A stretch of 8,039 nt of DNA. It comes from Treponema sp. (GTDB lineage Bacteria > Spirochaetota > Spirochaetia > Treponematales > Breznakiellaceae). Below, one piece after another: positions 1 through 4,945 of the stretch (within the stretch, counting starts at the first letter, position 1; each line of letters starts with the position of its first letter). Location of the stretch: contig JAISSG010000070.1 in assembly GCA_031273185.1 (NCBI GenBank), positions 1 through 8,039 on the forward strand, in the 5' to 3' direction. The notes under the pieces were generated by a model. It saw only the letters and a program-made list of their open reading frames with translations. It searched no databases and was not told the DNA's origin. A program made the translations under genes and the position numbers.

Positions 1-125
1 AGCGCGAAACAGAAGGGACGAATGAAACGCGCATAATAACGGCCCGCCTGGCAACAAAGGCGGAAAGGAGAATTTACAATGGGTACTACCATATCGACAA
101 TCAGGGTTGGTCAGAAGCCTACTAA
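1..125 (+). CDS. brnT: BrnT-family toxin, 3' end only (type II toxin-antitoxin)
   Basis: Reading from base 3, the frame is open to a TAA at 123-125 and gives 40 residues that include RIITARLATKAERRIY. This matches the conserved C-terminal strand and helix of BrnT (usual form RIISARxATxxERxxY). BrnT is known as a ribosome-independent RNase toxin with an RelE-like fold, neutralised by BrnA. The start lies outside the window, so catalytic residues cannot be checked. The frame runs 47 bases into brnA (start 79), a longer overlap than usual, which adds about 15 residues (NGYYHIDNQGWSEAY) beyond the normal end of the family. Order toxin then antitoxin with overlap is the standard brnTA layout. The other two forward frames stop within 36 bases. 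Identity is fairly sure because the correct partner follows directly. Confidence 0.8.
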   Translation, partial: RETEGTNETRIITARLATKAERRIYNGYYHIDNQGWSEAY

Positions 126-429
126 AGAGGAACGCAAGCAGATGAGGGAAGAAATCAGGGCGGCTAAAAAACTCCCTCCTGTCTATGATCCCGAATGCCC
201 GCCCTCCACGCCGGAAGCCCTGGCGGAATTTGCGGCAATGGCGCGGGAACGTAAGAAGAACCAAAGAAACCCTATGCCTATAGTCGCGCTGCGTATCCAG
301 CCGGAAGTGTTGGAAAAATACAAAACCCTGGGGCGCGGCTATTCCGGGATCATGGCCGATGTGCTTAGGTTTGCCGCCGATAACCCGGAGATACTTACAA
401 GGGCCTCCGGGGCTGCGGCTGCCCGATAA
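79..429 (+). CDS. brnA: BrnA-family antitoxin
   Basis: This 116-residue protein is the antitoxin partner of BrnT. The C-terminal part, VALRIQPEVLEKYKTLGRG followed by YSGIMADVLRFAADNPEIL (about residues 71-107), fits the BrnA ribbon-helix-helix domain. In it a beta strand (VALRI) binds DNA, and the phrase 'Gxxxxxxxxx(V)LR' forms the dimer helices. The N-terminal half is highly charged (residues 14-32 and 56-65 are rich in K, R and E) and would be the toxin-wrapping segment. A clear GGAG lies at 67-70, 8 bases before ATG, inside the brnT reading frame, so the pair is co-transcribed and probably translationally coupled. Autorepression by the BrnTA complex is known for the family; the promoter is outside this window. 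A shorter relative survives as a fragment at 2872-2970. Confidence in family is high. Confidence 0.85.
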   Translation: MGTTISTIRVGQKPTKEERKQMREEIRAAKKLPPVYDPECPPSTPEALAEFAAMARERKKNQRNPMPIVALRIQPEVLEKYKTLGRGYSGIMADVLRFAADNPEILTRASGAAAAR

Positions 430-430
430 C

Positions 431-481
431 CAGCCCCGGACATGACACCTAACGCCCCGCAACGCGCCGGAGGCTGTTTTT
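431..481 (+). terminator. Probable intrinsic terminator of brnTA
   Basis: CAGCCCCGG (431-439) pairs with CCGG-A-GGCTG (467-476), nine base pairs with one bulged A. It is followed directly by TTTTT (477-481). The loop is long (27 bases), so folding strength is uncertain. An alternative, perfect 10-bp hairpin uses the same left arm (see findings). Confidence 0.45.
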
Positions 482-844
482 CAAGCCCTCACAGACCTTC
501 CCCAAAATGCCCCAGGAACGCAATAGAAGCCCGTAGGCGGCCTTCTCCTGGTATTGCCGTGTTGGGATACGTTTTCTTGCCTGATCGCTTGAGGGTTTAT
601 AAATCACGTTTTTGCATAACACCCAGATAATTTATTAGGTAGAATCAGGGATAATTGGGTATTGCCGGAGCATTTTCCGAGTGACATTGAAAGTGACATT
701 ATTGGTACAAAGCCTAAAATAATAACGCCTGATAAAACCAGTTTACGCAATATAACACATGATAAAATACCCTCTAAAGCCGAAAGCAGCCTTTCCGATA
801 CATAAGTATGCGCGGGTTAACACCAGATGACGGTTTAAGCTTCC
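482..844. other. Gene-free AT-rich stretch left of the tRNA fragment
   Basis: I find no convincing gene here on either strand. Frames are interrupted every few dozen bases, and the one 62-codon frame (442-630) has no ribosome site or recognisable content. The stretch is clearly more AT-rich than the brnTA pair. It holds a short spaced direct repeat, AGTGACATT at 680-688 and 692-700 (12-base period), and two copies of TGATAAAA (near 730 and 770). As DNA flanking an attachment site it could carry recombinase or excisionase arm sites, but that is inference from position only. Confidence 0.4.
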
Positions 845-894
845 TTGAGGTGCTAGTGCCGAGAGGCATGGAAGTTCAAGTCTTCTAGGCCGCA
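845..894 (+). pseudogene. 3' half of a tRNA-Leu(GAG) gene (attachment-site remnant)
   Basis: From 845 the sequence reads as a class II tRNA from its anticodon loop to its discriminator base. The loop is TTGAGGT with anticodon GAG (847-849), then the 3' anticodon stem GCTAG (852-856). A variable arm follows as TGCC-GAGA-GGCA plus T (857-869). The T arm is GGAAG-TTCAAGT-CTTCT (870-886), with five pairs and the canonical TTCAAGTC. Last are the 3' acceptor strand AGGCCGC (887-893) and discriminator A (894). No CCA is encoded. The 5' half is absent: upstream bases give only 3 of 5 anticodon-stem pairs, no D arm and no GCGGCCT acceptor strand. A displaced tRNA 3' half is what integration of a genomic island or phage at the anticodon loop leaves behind. 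It is not expected to make a working tRNA. Confidence 0.85.
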
Positions 895-900
895 GTAAGA

Positions 901-937
901 GCTAATTCCTTGCGTCGCAAGGAATTAGCAATTTTTT
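901..937 (+). terminator. Strong intrinsic terminator after the tRNA-Leu fragment
   Basis: A perfect 13-bp inverted repeat (GCTAATTCCTTGC at 901-913, GCAAGGAATTAGC at 917-929) with a 3-base loop is followed by TTTTTT (932-937). It starts 6 bases after the tRNA discriminator, so it is best read as the native terminator of the tRNA-Leu gene that moved with its 3' half. Confidence 0.9.
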
Positions 938-1020
938 ACCTACCCGTTACCGGGCGGCAAATCACCCTAAAAATCTCTGTTTAATACTTTTATATCTGAA
1001 TCCTCAAAAAAACGCTTTCC

Positions 1021-1405
1021 GGCCTTCCTTGGCGGCGTTGCCGCATAGTACCAGCAGGAAAGCGCCGCTACGAAGCCGAGGAAGCGGCAAGGCGGCTTAT
1101 TCCCGAAATCAAGGAAGCCAAGGCCGCCGCCAAAAACCCGCAGGGCTTGCCCCCGTCAAGAAGGAAAAATCCGTAGCCGATACCCCACTTACTGAATACC
1201 TTGAAAACTTCTGGAAACCAGACGCCAATATGCCAACTTCAAAAAGAATGTTGAAAAAAAGCCGCTTTCATTACAGTACATCGAAAACAACCACGAAGAC
1301 ATACGCCGCCATGTTGAGCCGTTTTCGGGCTTCAGCGGTGTAACCGTAGGCAGCCTCACAAAGCCCATTCTTAGAGAATGGCTAATCTGGCTTGCCTCAA
1401 GAAAA
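1021..1405 (+). pseudogene. Tyrosine recombinase/integrase, broken N-terminal fragment
   Basis: Three pieces of one protein lie in three successive forward frames. Frame 1 (1021-1150) reads GKRRYEAEEAARRLIPEIKE and onward, an arm-type N-terminal helix. Frame 3 (about 1152-1223) reads ADTPLTEYLENFWKPD. Frame 2 (about 1226-1405) reads YANFKKNVEKKPLSL, then NNHEDIRRHVEPF and REWLIWLASRK. This is the start and the SAM-like core-binding domain typical of phage-type integrases, in the style of Treponema proteins as I recall them. The catalytic domain (R...HxxR...Y) is entirely missing. There is no start codon in frame, and at least two frameshifts are present, one near a run of five C at 1150-1154. 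Homology ends about 1405 at the junction with minus-strand gene fragments. Position next to the tRNA fragment suggests it belonged to the integrating element. Confidence 0.7.
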
Positions 1406-1613
1406 GCACAATGCTCTGGCCTTCGGCGCTCATGATCCAGTCCAGAAAGGCCTTGGTCTGGGCGTTTTCCGAATCGGGCATTACCAGCAAGTCTATATCC
1501 ACCGTAGAGCGGGGAAACCCGTGGACAGCCAGGGCATAGGCTCCGACGAGGAGGAATTTAGCTTCCTTTTCTGGCAATCGTAACAATATGTCTCTGTAGT
1601 GGCTGTTCAGCAT
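1371..1613 (-). pseudogene. Nucleotidyltransferase, truncated, with a foreign tail
   Basis: The 80-residue frame begins like a small nucleotidyltransferase-fold protein. Residues 20-44 read FLLVGAYALAVHG and then STVDIDLLV, giving the glycine-rich start and the D-x-D metal pair (D39, D41) of the fold. Relatives are usually well over 100 residues; here the match stops near residue 50. Residues 51-69 (QTKAFLDWIMSAEGQSIV) instead resemble the C-terminal 'KAFLDWxLSxEGQxIV' phrase of periplasmic phosphate or molybdate binding proteins. The last codons are antisense to the integrase remnant. I read it as a nucleotidyltransferase gene decapitated at its 3' side, with short debris fused in frame. Its start overlaps the 3' end of the upstream gene by 56 bases. 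Function is probably lost. Confidence 0.6.
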
Positions 1614-1746
1614 CGTACTTTTTCCCCAGGGAAACCGCTTCGCGGGTCATGGGCCAGACCATGGAAATTCGCTCTTCCCTGGTGCCAGGGACATACCCGG
1701 AATTCCTGCGGTCGGATTGCCGGATAACAGCGACCGTTTTATCCAT
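1558..1746 (-). CDS. Small unknown protein upstream of the nucleotidyltransferase
   Basis: This codes for 62 residues. The central part, REERISMVWPMTREAVSLGK, and the end, DAEQPLQRHIVTIARKGS, resemble small proteins that I recall sitting directly before nucleotidyltransferase-fold genes in treponemes and other bacteria. I know no established function. There is no signal peptide or membrane segment; the C-terminal half is predicted helical by eye. Its 3' end overlaps the next gene by 56 bases, and in that overlap both frames look protein-like, so the pair was probably one translational unit. The ribosome site before ATG at 1746 is poor, which may mean coupling to an upstream frame that stops only 3 bases earlier (TAG at 1750-1752). 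A toxin-antitoxin-like role is possible by analogy with other nucleotidyltransferase pairs but is not shown here. Confidence 0.5.
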   Translation of the reverse strand: MDKTVAVIRQSDRRNSGYVPGTREERISMVWPMTREAVSLGKKYDAEQPLQRHIVTIARKGS

Positions 1747-1749
1747 CGG

Positions 1750-1935
1750 CTAAAGTGTAGCGGAACTTTCCCGGCTTATCAATACGGCTCGCTCCCTGCA
1801 CAGCAGGTCGGCGGCTTCATAAATTCATTGGGGCGCCGCTTTTCCCATCTTATCGAAAAGCTGGCCGGCAGGGGGGATTCCCTGGGCTCCTTGGCAACAA
1901 GATCCCTTGAAAGTACCGGGCAAGCGTCAGGGCGT
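1750..1935 (-). pseudogene. Possible decayed reading frame, unidentified
   Basis: On the minus strand one frame reads IPPAGQLFDKMGKAAPQ, a TGA at 1825-1827, then IYEAADLLCRERAVLISRE and ends at TAG 1750-1752. That stop is three bases before the start of the next gene. The amphipathic helical look and the tight spacing suggest the C-terminal end of a gene that once preceded the small unknown protein. I do not recognise the family, and no start can be assigned. A chance open stretch remains possible. Confidence 0.3.
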
Positions 1936-1970
1936 GATGATGCGGTTGCCAAATTTTGGTTAAATCGGCA

Positions 1971-1999
1971 TTGTAATTTCTTCCAAAATGGTGTATAAT
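1971..1999 (+). promoter_or_regulatory. Sigma-70-type promoter of the beta-barrel gene
   Basis: A perfect TATAAT (1994-1999) lies 17 bases downstream of TTGTAA (1971-1976; 4 of 6 consensus bases). Transcription would begin near 2006, leaving a leader of about 29 bases with GGAGGA at 2020-2025. Confidence 0.65.
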
Positions 2000-2034
2000 A
2001 TCTTCAAATATTGCTTTTCGGAGGAGTGAAGAAG

Positions 2035-2730
2035 ATGAACCTAAAAAAGATTGCTTTTTTGACACTGGTTTTGGCAGTTGCCGCAGGCAACATCTTTGCC
2101 CATGACAAGGGCGACCTTATGCTCAACATTGAGCCATCAATTGGAATCCGGTTTCCAATTATTGAGTTAAGGGAGTTTGGCGGCACCAAGGCAAATAATC
2201 CTATCGCGATTGGTGGCGATCTTGGCCTGCGGGGGACAGTTCACTATTACTTTCTTGGTTTTTTCGGGGTCAACACCGGGATTGGCATCGAGGGCTTCAT
2301 TGGTAGCCTGACCGTCGGTCGGCCTCTTGGGGAATTTCACCAGGACTTTGCCGCCCTTTATTTTCAAATACCGTTTGGCGTCAGGTTTTCCTTAAACGCG
2401 TTCGCCTTCGGCGCCGGTATCACGGGAAATTTCCCGATGTTATCCCAATCCAGATGGTGGTATGACACTGCGAAAAGCAGGCCGGACGCCCCGGTAAGTT
2501 TTGACGCCTACCTGGGATATTATTTTGATATTGGTTTTGATACGTCAGGAAATAAGGGCAATGAGGGCGGCTTTGGTTTGCTTGGCCGTTTGAGCGGTTC
2601 TTTTGCCGACGTTGTTACTTCTAAACATGTCACAACAATTGGTTACTACGATCCGTTCAACTATGTATCCCTCTCCCTGATTTTCCAGTTCGCAATCCAG
2701 ATAGCCAGCCTGCCCATGGGCGGGAATTAG
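2035..2730 (+). CDS. Outer-membrane beta-barrel protein, exported
   Basis: This codes for 231 residues. A typical signal peptide runs MNLKKIAFLTLVLAVAAG, with probable cleavage after IFA (residue 22). The mature part is rich in Gly, Phe and Tyr, with alternating hydrophobic strands (YYFLGFFGVNTGIGIEGF, YFQIPFGVRFSLNAFAFGAG, GFGLLGRLSGSF, FNYVSLSLIFQFAIQ). This is the pattern of a small beta-barrel of about 8-10 strands in the spirochaete outer membrane. No conserved ligand motif is visible, so its role (pore, adhesin or structural) is unknown. ATG at 2035 is chosen because GGAGG at 2020-2024 is 10 bases upstream and the signal peptide starts here; in-frame TTG (2011) and GTG (2026) starts are badly placed. 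It has its own promoter and no gene directly downstream, so it is monocistronic. Confidence 0.75.
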   Translation: MNLKKIAFLTLVLAVAAGNIFAHDKGDLMLNIEPSIGIRFPIIELREFGGTKANNPIAIGGDLGLRGTVHYYFLGFFGVNTGIGIEGFIGSLTVGRPLGEFHQDFAALYFQIPFGVRFSLNAFAFGAGITGNFPMLSQSRWWYDTAKSRPDAPVSFDAYLGYYFDIGFDTSGNKGNEGGFGLLGRLSGSFADVVTSKHVTTIGYYDPFNYVSLSLIFQFAIQIASLPMGGN

Positions 2731-2740
2731 CAAATCAACG

Positions 2741-2787
2741 CAGGGGAATACCAAAGCACCGCCACGCCGCGCTTTAGTATTCCCTGG
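2741..2787. repeat. Imperfect inverted repeat after the beta-barrel gene
   Basis: GGGAATACCAAAGC (2744-2757) faces GCTTTAGTATTCCC (2771-2784): 13 of 14 positions pair around a 13-base loop. Outer CAG/CTG bases extend it with one bulge. There is no T run on either side, so it is not a standard intrinsic terminator. It may stabilise the 3' end of the upstream mRNA. Confidence 0.55.
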
Positions 2788-2820
2788 ATGCGGGCTATGA
2801 TCCATACGGAACAGCCAAAT

Positions 2821-2859
2821 CAGGTACACCAGGTGATTCTGGCAACTGCCATCATTGCG
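2821..2859 (+). repeat. Dispersed 39-base repeat, copy 1
   Basis: This stretch matches 6912-6950 at 30 of 39 positions without gaps. Seven of the nine differences are transitions or lie in one codon phase. In that phase both copies spell GTPG-[DE]-x-G-[NS]-CH-x-C. Both copies lie 78-91 bases after the stop of an exported-protein gene. No start codon or full gene is associated with either. Confidence 0.4.
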
Positions 2860-2871
2860 CCTCCCCAATAA

Positions 2872-2970
2872 TCATCTTGTTGCTTCGACCAGGATGCCGG
2901 GGTTGTTGACAGCGTATCTCAGGACATCGGCCATAACGCCGGTGTAACCGTCGCCCATTGTCTTGTATAG
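2872..2970 (-). pseudogene. brnA-like antitoxin, C-terminal fragment
   Basis: The minus strand encodes 32 residues ending in TGA (2872-2874), reading YKTMGDGYTGVMADVLRYA and then NNPGILVEATR. Against the intact BrnA at 79-429 (YKTLGRGYSGIMADVLRFA...) 19 of 30 positions are identical, and the ends coincide. The frame is closed by a TAA five codons upstream, within what looks like the end of an IS630-type element, so the N-terminal three quarters are gone. It keeps the dimerising helices of the ribbon-helix-helix fold but not the DNA-binding strand, and it has no start. It is a second, diverged brnA locus rather than a recent copy. Confidence 0.75.
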
Positions 2971-3136
2971 TAAAATAAGTTAATATTCTGGAGTAAAAGC
3001 CGATAAGTATAATATGGCATACAGTATTGACTTTAAGAAAAGAGCGGTCGCATACAAGCAAGAAGGACATACCTTCAAACAATTGAGGAAGCCTCTTCTC
3101 TTTTCAAAGCATTGCAACGCTAATGGTAAACGATAA
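2966..3136 (+). mobile_element. IS630-type element remnant with transposase N-terminus
   Basis: An ATG at 3014 opens a 40-codon frame whose first 22 residues (MAYSIDFKKRAVAYKQEGHT) match the helix-turn-helix N-terminus of IS630-family transposases (usual form MAYSxDFRxRAVxYxxxGHT). After FKQ the family continues with EEA; here that sequence is in another frame (IEEAS, from about 3080), so there is a frameshift. The DDE catalytic part is missing. The AT-rich 48 bases before ATG, starting TATAGTAAAATAAG at 2966, look like the left terminus. IS630 elements insert at TA, and the brnA fragment ends at just such a TA. The frame stops at 3136. This is only a decayed left end. Confidence 0.6.
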
Positions 3137-3154
3137 GTTTCGCCGATTTCAGCC

Positions 3155-3493
3155 CTATAATGATTGGTGTAATAGCGCAATTTCATCGGTTATGGCTTTT
3201 TCCACAAAACTATTAAGCGACACATTCTTTTTTCTTGCCAGTATTGCAACTTGACGGTGAAGCTCCAGGGAAAGGCGGACATTGAATTTACCGGAGTACG
3301 GTTTCTCGGGCTCTACCCCTTCTTCCTTGCACCATGCAATATAATCGTCAATAGAGTCCTTAAAAGCCCGCTCTATTTCTCTGGCCGTTGTACCCTGAAA
3401 GGTAATAACGTCTCTGGTGTTTATAATGTCTCCGTGAAAAATCTTTGCCTGCGCGTCATACTCAACAGTGCCAAAATAACCTTTATACTCCAT
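3155..3493 (-). CDS. hicB: HicB-family antitoxin, apparently without HicA
   Basis: This codes for 112 residues. The N-terminal HicB domain (residues 1-65) has GYFGTVEYDAQAKIFHGDI, then ITFQGTTAREIERAFKDSIDDY, the RNase H-like fold that captures HicA. The C-terminal domain (about 68-108: KFNVRLSLELHRQVAILARK, then NVSLNSFVEKAI) is a ribbon-helix-helix DNA-binding module. Length is normal for the family. GGAG (complement of 3503-3506) lies 9 bases before ATG. In hicAB loci the toxin normally abuts this gene. On the upstream side only 134 bases separate it from htrA, and they encode no HicA motif; downstream is transposase debris. So it is an orphan, which may act as a stand-alone repressor or neutralise a HicA elsewhere, such as the one at 7254-7427. 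Confidence 0.8.
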   Translation of the reverse strand: MEYKGYFGTVEYDAQAKIFHGDIINTRDVITFQGTTAREIERAFKDSIDDYIAWCKEEGVEPEKPYSGKFNVRLSLELHRQVAILARKKNVSLNSFVEKAITDEIALLHQSL

Positions 3494-3529
3494 TTAGCTT
3501 AACTCCGCATTTTCTTTGTTTGCTACCCT

Positions 3530-3558
3530 AAAAACTTATCCCCATTAAAATGAATAAG
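3530..3558 (-). terminator. Weak terminator after htrA
   Basis: On the minus strand CTTAT (3558-3554) and ATAAG (3539-3535) close a stem with inner CATT/AATG pairing and a tiny AT loop. TTTTT follows (complement of 3530-3534). It sits about 70 bases after the htrA stop. The stem has an internal mismatch, so the call is tentative. Confidence 0.4.
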
Positions 3559-3627
3559 GTGGGAAGGGTTATCTGCCAGCCAGACTTCTGCGCACCCGGT
3601 TGGCGGCGGGCGTGTCGTTCATCCCCG

Positions 3628-4887
3628 CTAGTTGCTCATCACCTCTTCACGGTCGGCAAGCGGCATTTCCAGAACGAGGGTGTTGCCGCCCCGCAGGATT
3701 TCGACTCTGGCCGTATCGCCGGGCTTGCTGTGCTCCAATGCCGAATACAAATCGGAAAGGTTGCTGATCTTGATGCCGCCAACCGATGTAATGATGTCGC
3801 CGCCAATGTAAATCACGCTGCGCCCGTACTGCACCGGCTCGCTGCCCTGGCGAAGGCCGGCCTTCTCCGCAAGGCCGCCCCGGCGGGTGCGCGAAACCAG
3901 AAGGCCGGAGCTGACCGGCAGCCTCGCGTAACGCACAAGCTGGGGAAAAAGCTGTACCATCGTCGCGTCTATCCAGCCCCGGCGGACCTTGCCGTACTGG
4001 ATAAGCTCGTTCACCACCCGCTTGGCGGTGTTCACGGGAACGGCGAAGCCTATTCCCACCGAGCCGCCCGAAGTCGAGTAGATCATCGTGTTGATCCCTA
4101 TCATCCGGCCCTGGGCGTCCAGCAGGGGGCCGCCGGAATTGCCGGGGTTTATCGAGGCGTCGGTCTGGATCATGTCGCGGACGATGTGCTGGCGGTTGAT
4201 CTGCACGGGCCTGCCCAGGCCGGAAACGATGCCCACGGTAAGGGTGCGCTCAAGGGCAAAGGGGTTGCCGATGGCAAGCACCTTCTGCCCGACCCTTAAA
4301 TTGGCGGAATCGCCGTAGGGTATGGTCCTCAGCCCGATTCCCCGGGGGGGATCGAACTTGATCACGGCAAGGTCGTTTTCGGGATCGGTGCCAATGACCG
4401 TGCCCTCGAACTGGCTGCCGTCGGCGAGGTTGATGTGCACCTTGTAGGCGTTCTGGATGACGTGGTTGTTGGTGAGGACGTAGCCGCCTTCATCAATGAT
4501 CGTGCCGGAGCCGGAGCCGCCTTCCTGGGGGACCGGCTCAAGGAACCAGTTGATCGCCATGGTCTCGGTGGTGATGTTTACCACCGCCGCGTTGAGCCGC
4601 TCGTACACGGTGATGTTTTCGCGCTCGTCCTCGGTGAAAGCGGCACCCGACTGCACTTCGATGGGCCGGGGCGCAAAGTAAGCGGAAGTATCTATGCCCG
4701 CCGTATCGACGGGCGCAGGCATATCCGGGCCCGCCTGTTGCGCCTGATCCGCACCCGCGCCCGGCTTTGGCAGGCCCAGCCTGTCCGCCAAAAGCGCCGG
4801 CAGCCCCGCGCCCAGCATAACAAGGGCCACTACAAGCCCGGTTAGAAACGAAAAAAACAGCACCTGTCCACGGCTGTAAAGCCTCAT
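3628..4887 (-). CDS. htrA: HtrA/DegS-type serine protease, membrane-anchored, one PDZ domain
   Basis: This codes for 419 residues. A single hydrophobic segment near the N-terminus (about 9-32) anchors the protein in the inner membrane or acts as an uncleaved signal. A low-complexity Ala/Pro/Gly linker follows (40-75). The trypsin-like domain spans about 88-300 with the full triad: His142 in LTNNHV, Asp172 in ENDLAV and Ser251 in GNSGGP, plus the GSGSG strand at 124-128. One PDZ domain (about 303-408) contains SSGLLVSRTRRGGLAEKAGL and the IGGDIITSVGG turn. One PDZ and an anchor give the DegS/HhoA layout rather than the two-PDZ DegP. It degrades or senses misfolded envelope proteins in the periplasm. 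The ribosome site is strong (AGGAGAGG within 4895-4906, about 7 bases before ATG). It is divergent from the exported protein at 4946, with 58 bases between them. Confidence 0.95.
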   Translation of the reverse strand: MRLYSRGQVLFFSFLTGLVVALVMLGAGLPALLADRLGLPKPGAGADQAQQAGPDMPAPVDTAGIDTSAYFAPRPIEVQSGAAFTEDERENITVYERLNAAVVNITTETMAINWFLEPVPQEGGSGSGTIIDEGGYVLTNNHVIQNAYKVHINLADGSQFEGTVIGTDPENDLAVIKFDPPRGIGLRTIPYGDSANLRVGQKVLAIGNPFALERTLTVGIVSGLGRPVQINRQHIVRDMIQTDASINPGNSGGPLLDAQGRMIGINTMIYSTSGGSVGIGFAVPVNTAKRVVNELIQYGKVRRGWIDATMVQLFPQLVRYARLPVSSGLLVSRTRRGGLAEKAGLRQGSEPVQYGRSVIYIGGDIITSVGGIKISNLSDLYSALEHSKPGDTARVEILRGGNTLVLEMPLADREEVMSN

Positions 4888-4894
4888 CGCAACA

Positions 4895-4916
4895 CCTCTC
4901 CTCCCCTGTAATTATA
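4895..4916 (-). promoter_or_regulatory. htrA -10 box and strong ribosome binding site
   Basis: On the minus strand TATAAT (complement of 4911-4916) is followed by a purine run containing GGGGAGGAGAGG (complement of 4895-4906) ahead of the htrA ATG. No good -35 is seen at 16-18 bases upstream. Transcription would start within a few bases of the ribosome site, giving a very short leader. The divergent gene begins only 30 bases away, so both promoters share this gap. Confidence 0.4.
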
Positions 4917-4945
4917 CACAAAAATCACCGATAATAAAAGTAGAT

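Noticed and set aside
442..630. 62-codon forward frame after brnA
   Set aside because: It overlaps the probable terminator, has no ribosome site, and its composition (many Arg, Pro, Cys) is that of random GC-rich DNA.
806..894. A complete tRNA gene ending at 894
   Set aside because: No D arm, no 5' acceptor strand complementary to AGGCCGC, and two mismatches in the anticodon stem; only the 3' half is present.
1029..1343. 104-codon forward frame as an intact gene
   Set aside because: Only its middle (ADTPLTEYLENFWKPD) is protein-like; it is one of three frames of a frameshifted integrase.
1717..1998. 93-codon forward frame before the beta-barrel gene
   Set aside because: It has no ribosome site, runs through the promoter, and is antisense to better-supported minus-strand frames.
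3014..3136. A complete small regulatory protein gene
   Set aside because: The first 22 residues match the IS630 transposase start and the frame then shifts, so it is a transposase remnant.
3550..4299. 249-codon forward frame opposite htrA
   Set aside because: It is antisense to conserved htrA codons; Ala/Gly/His-rich shadow of a GC-rich gene.
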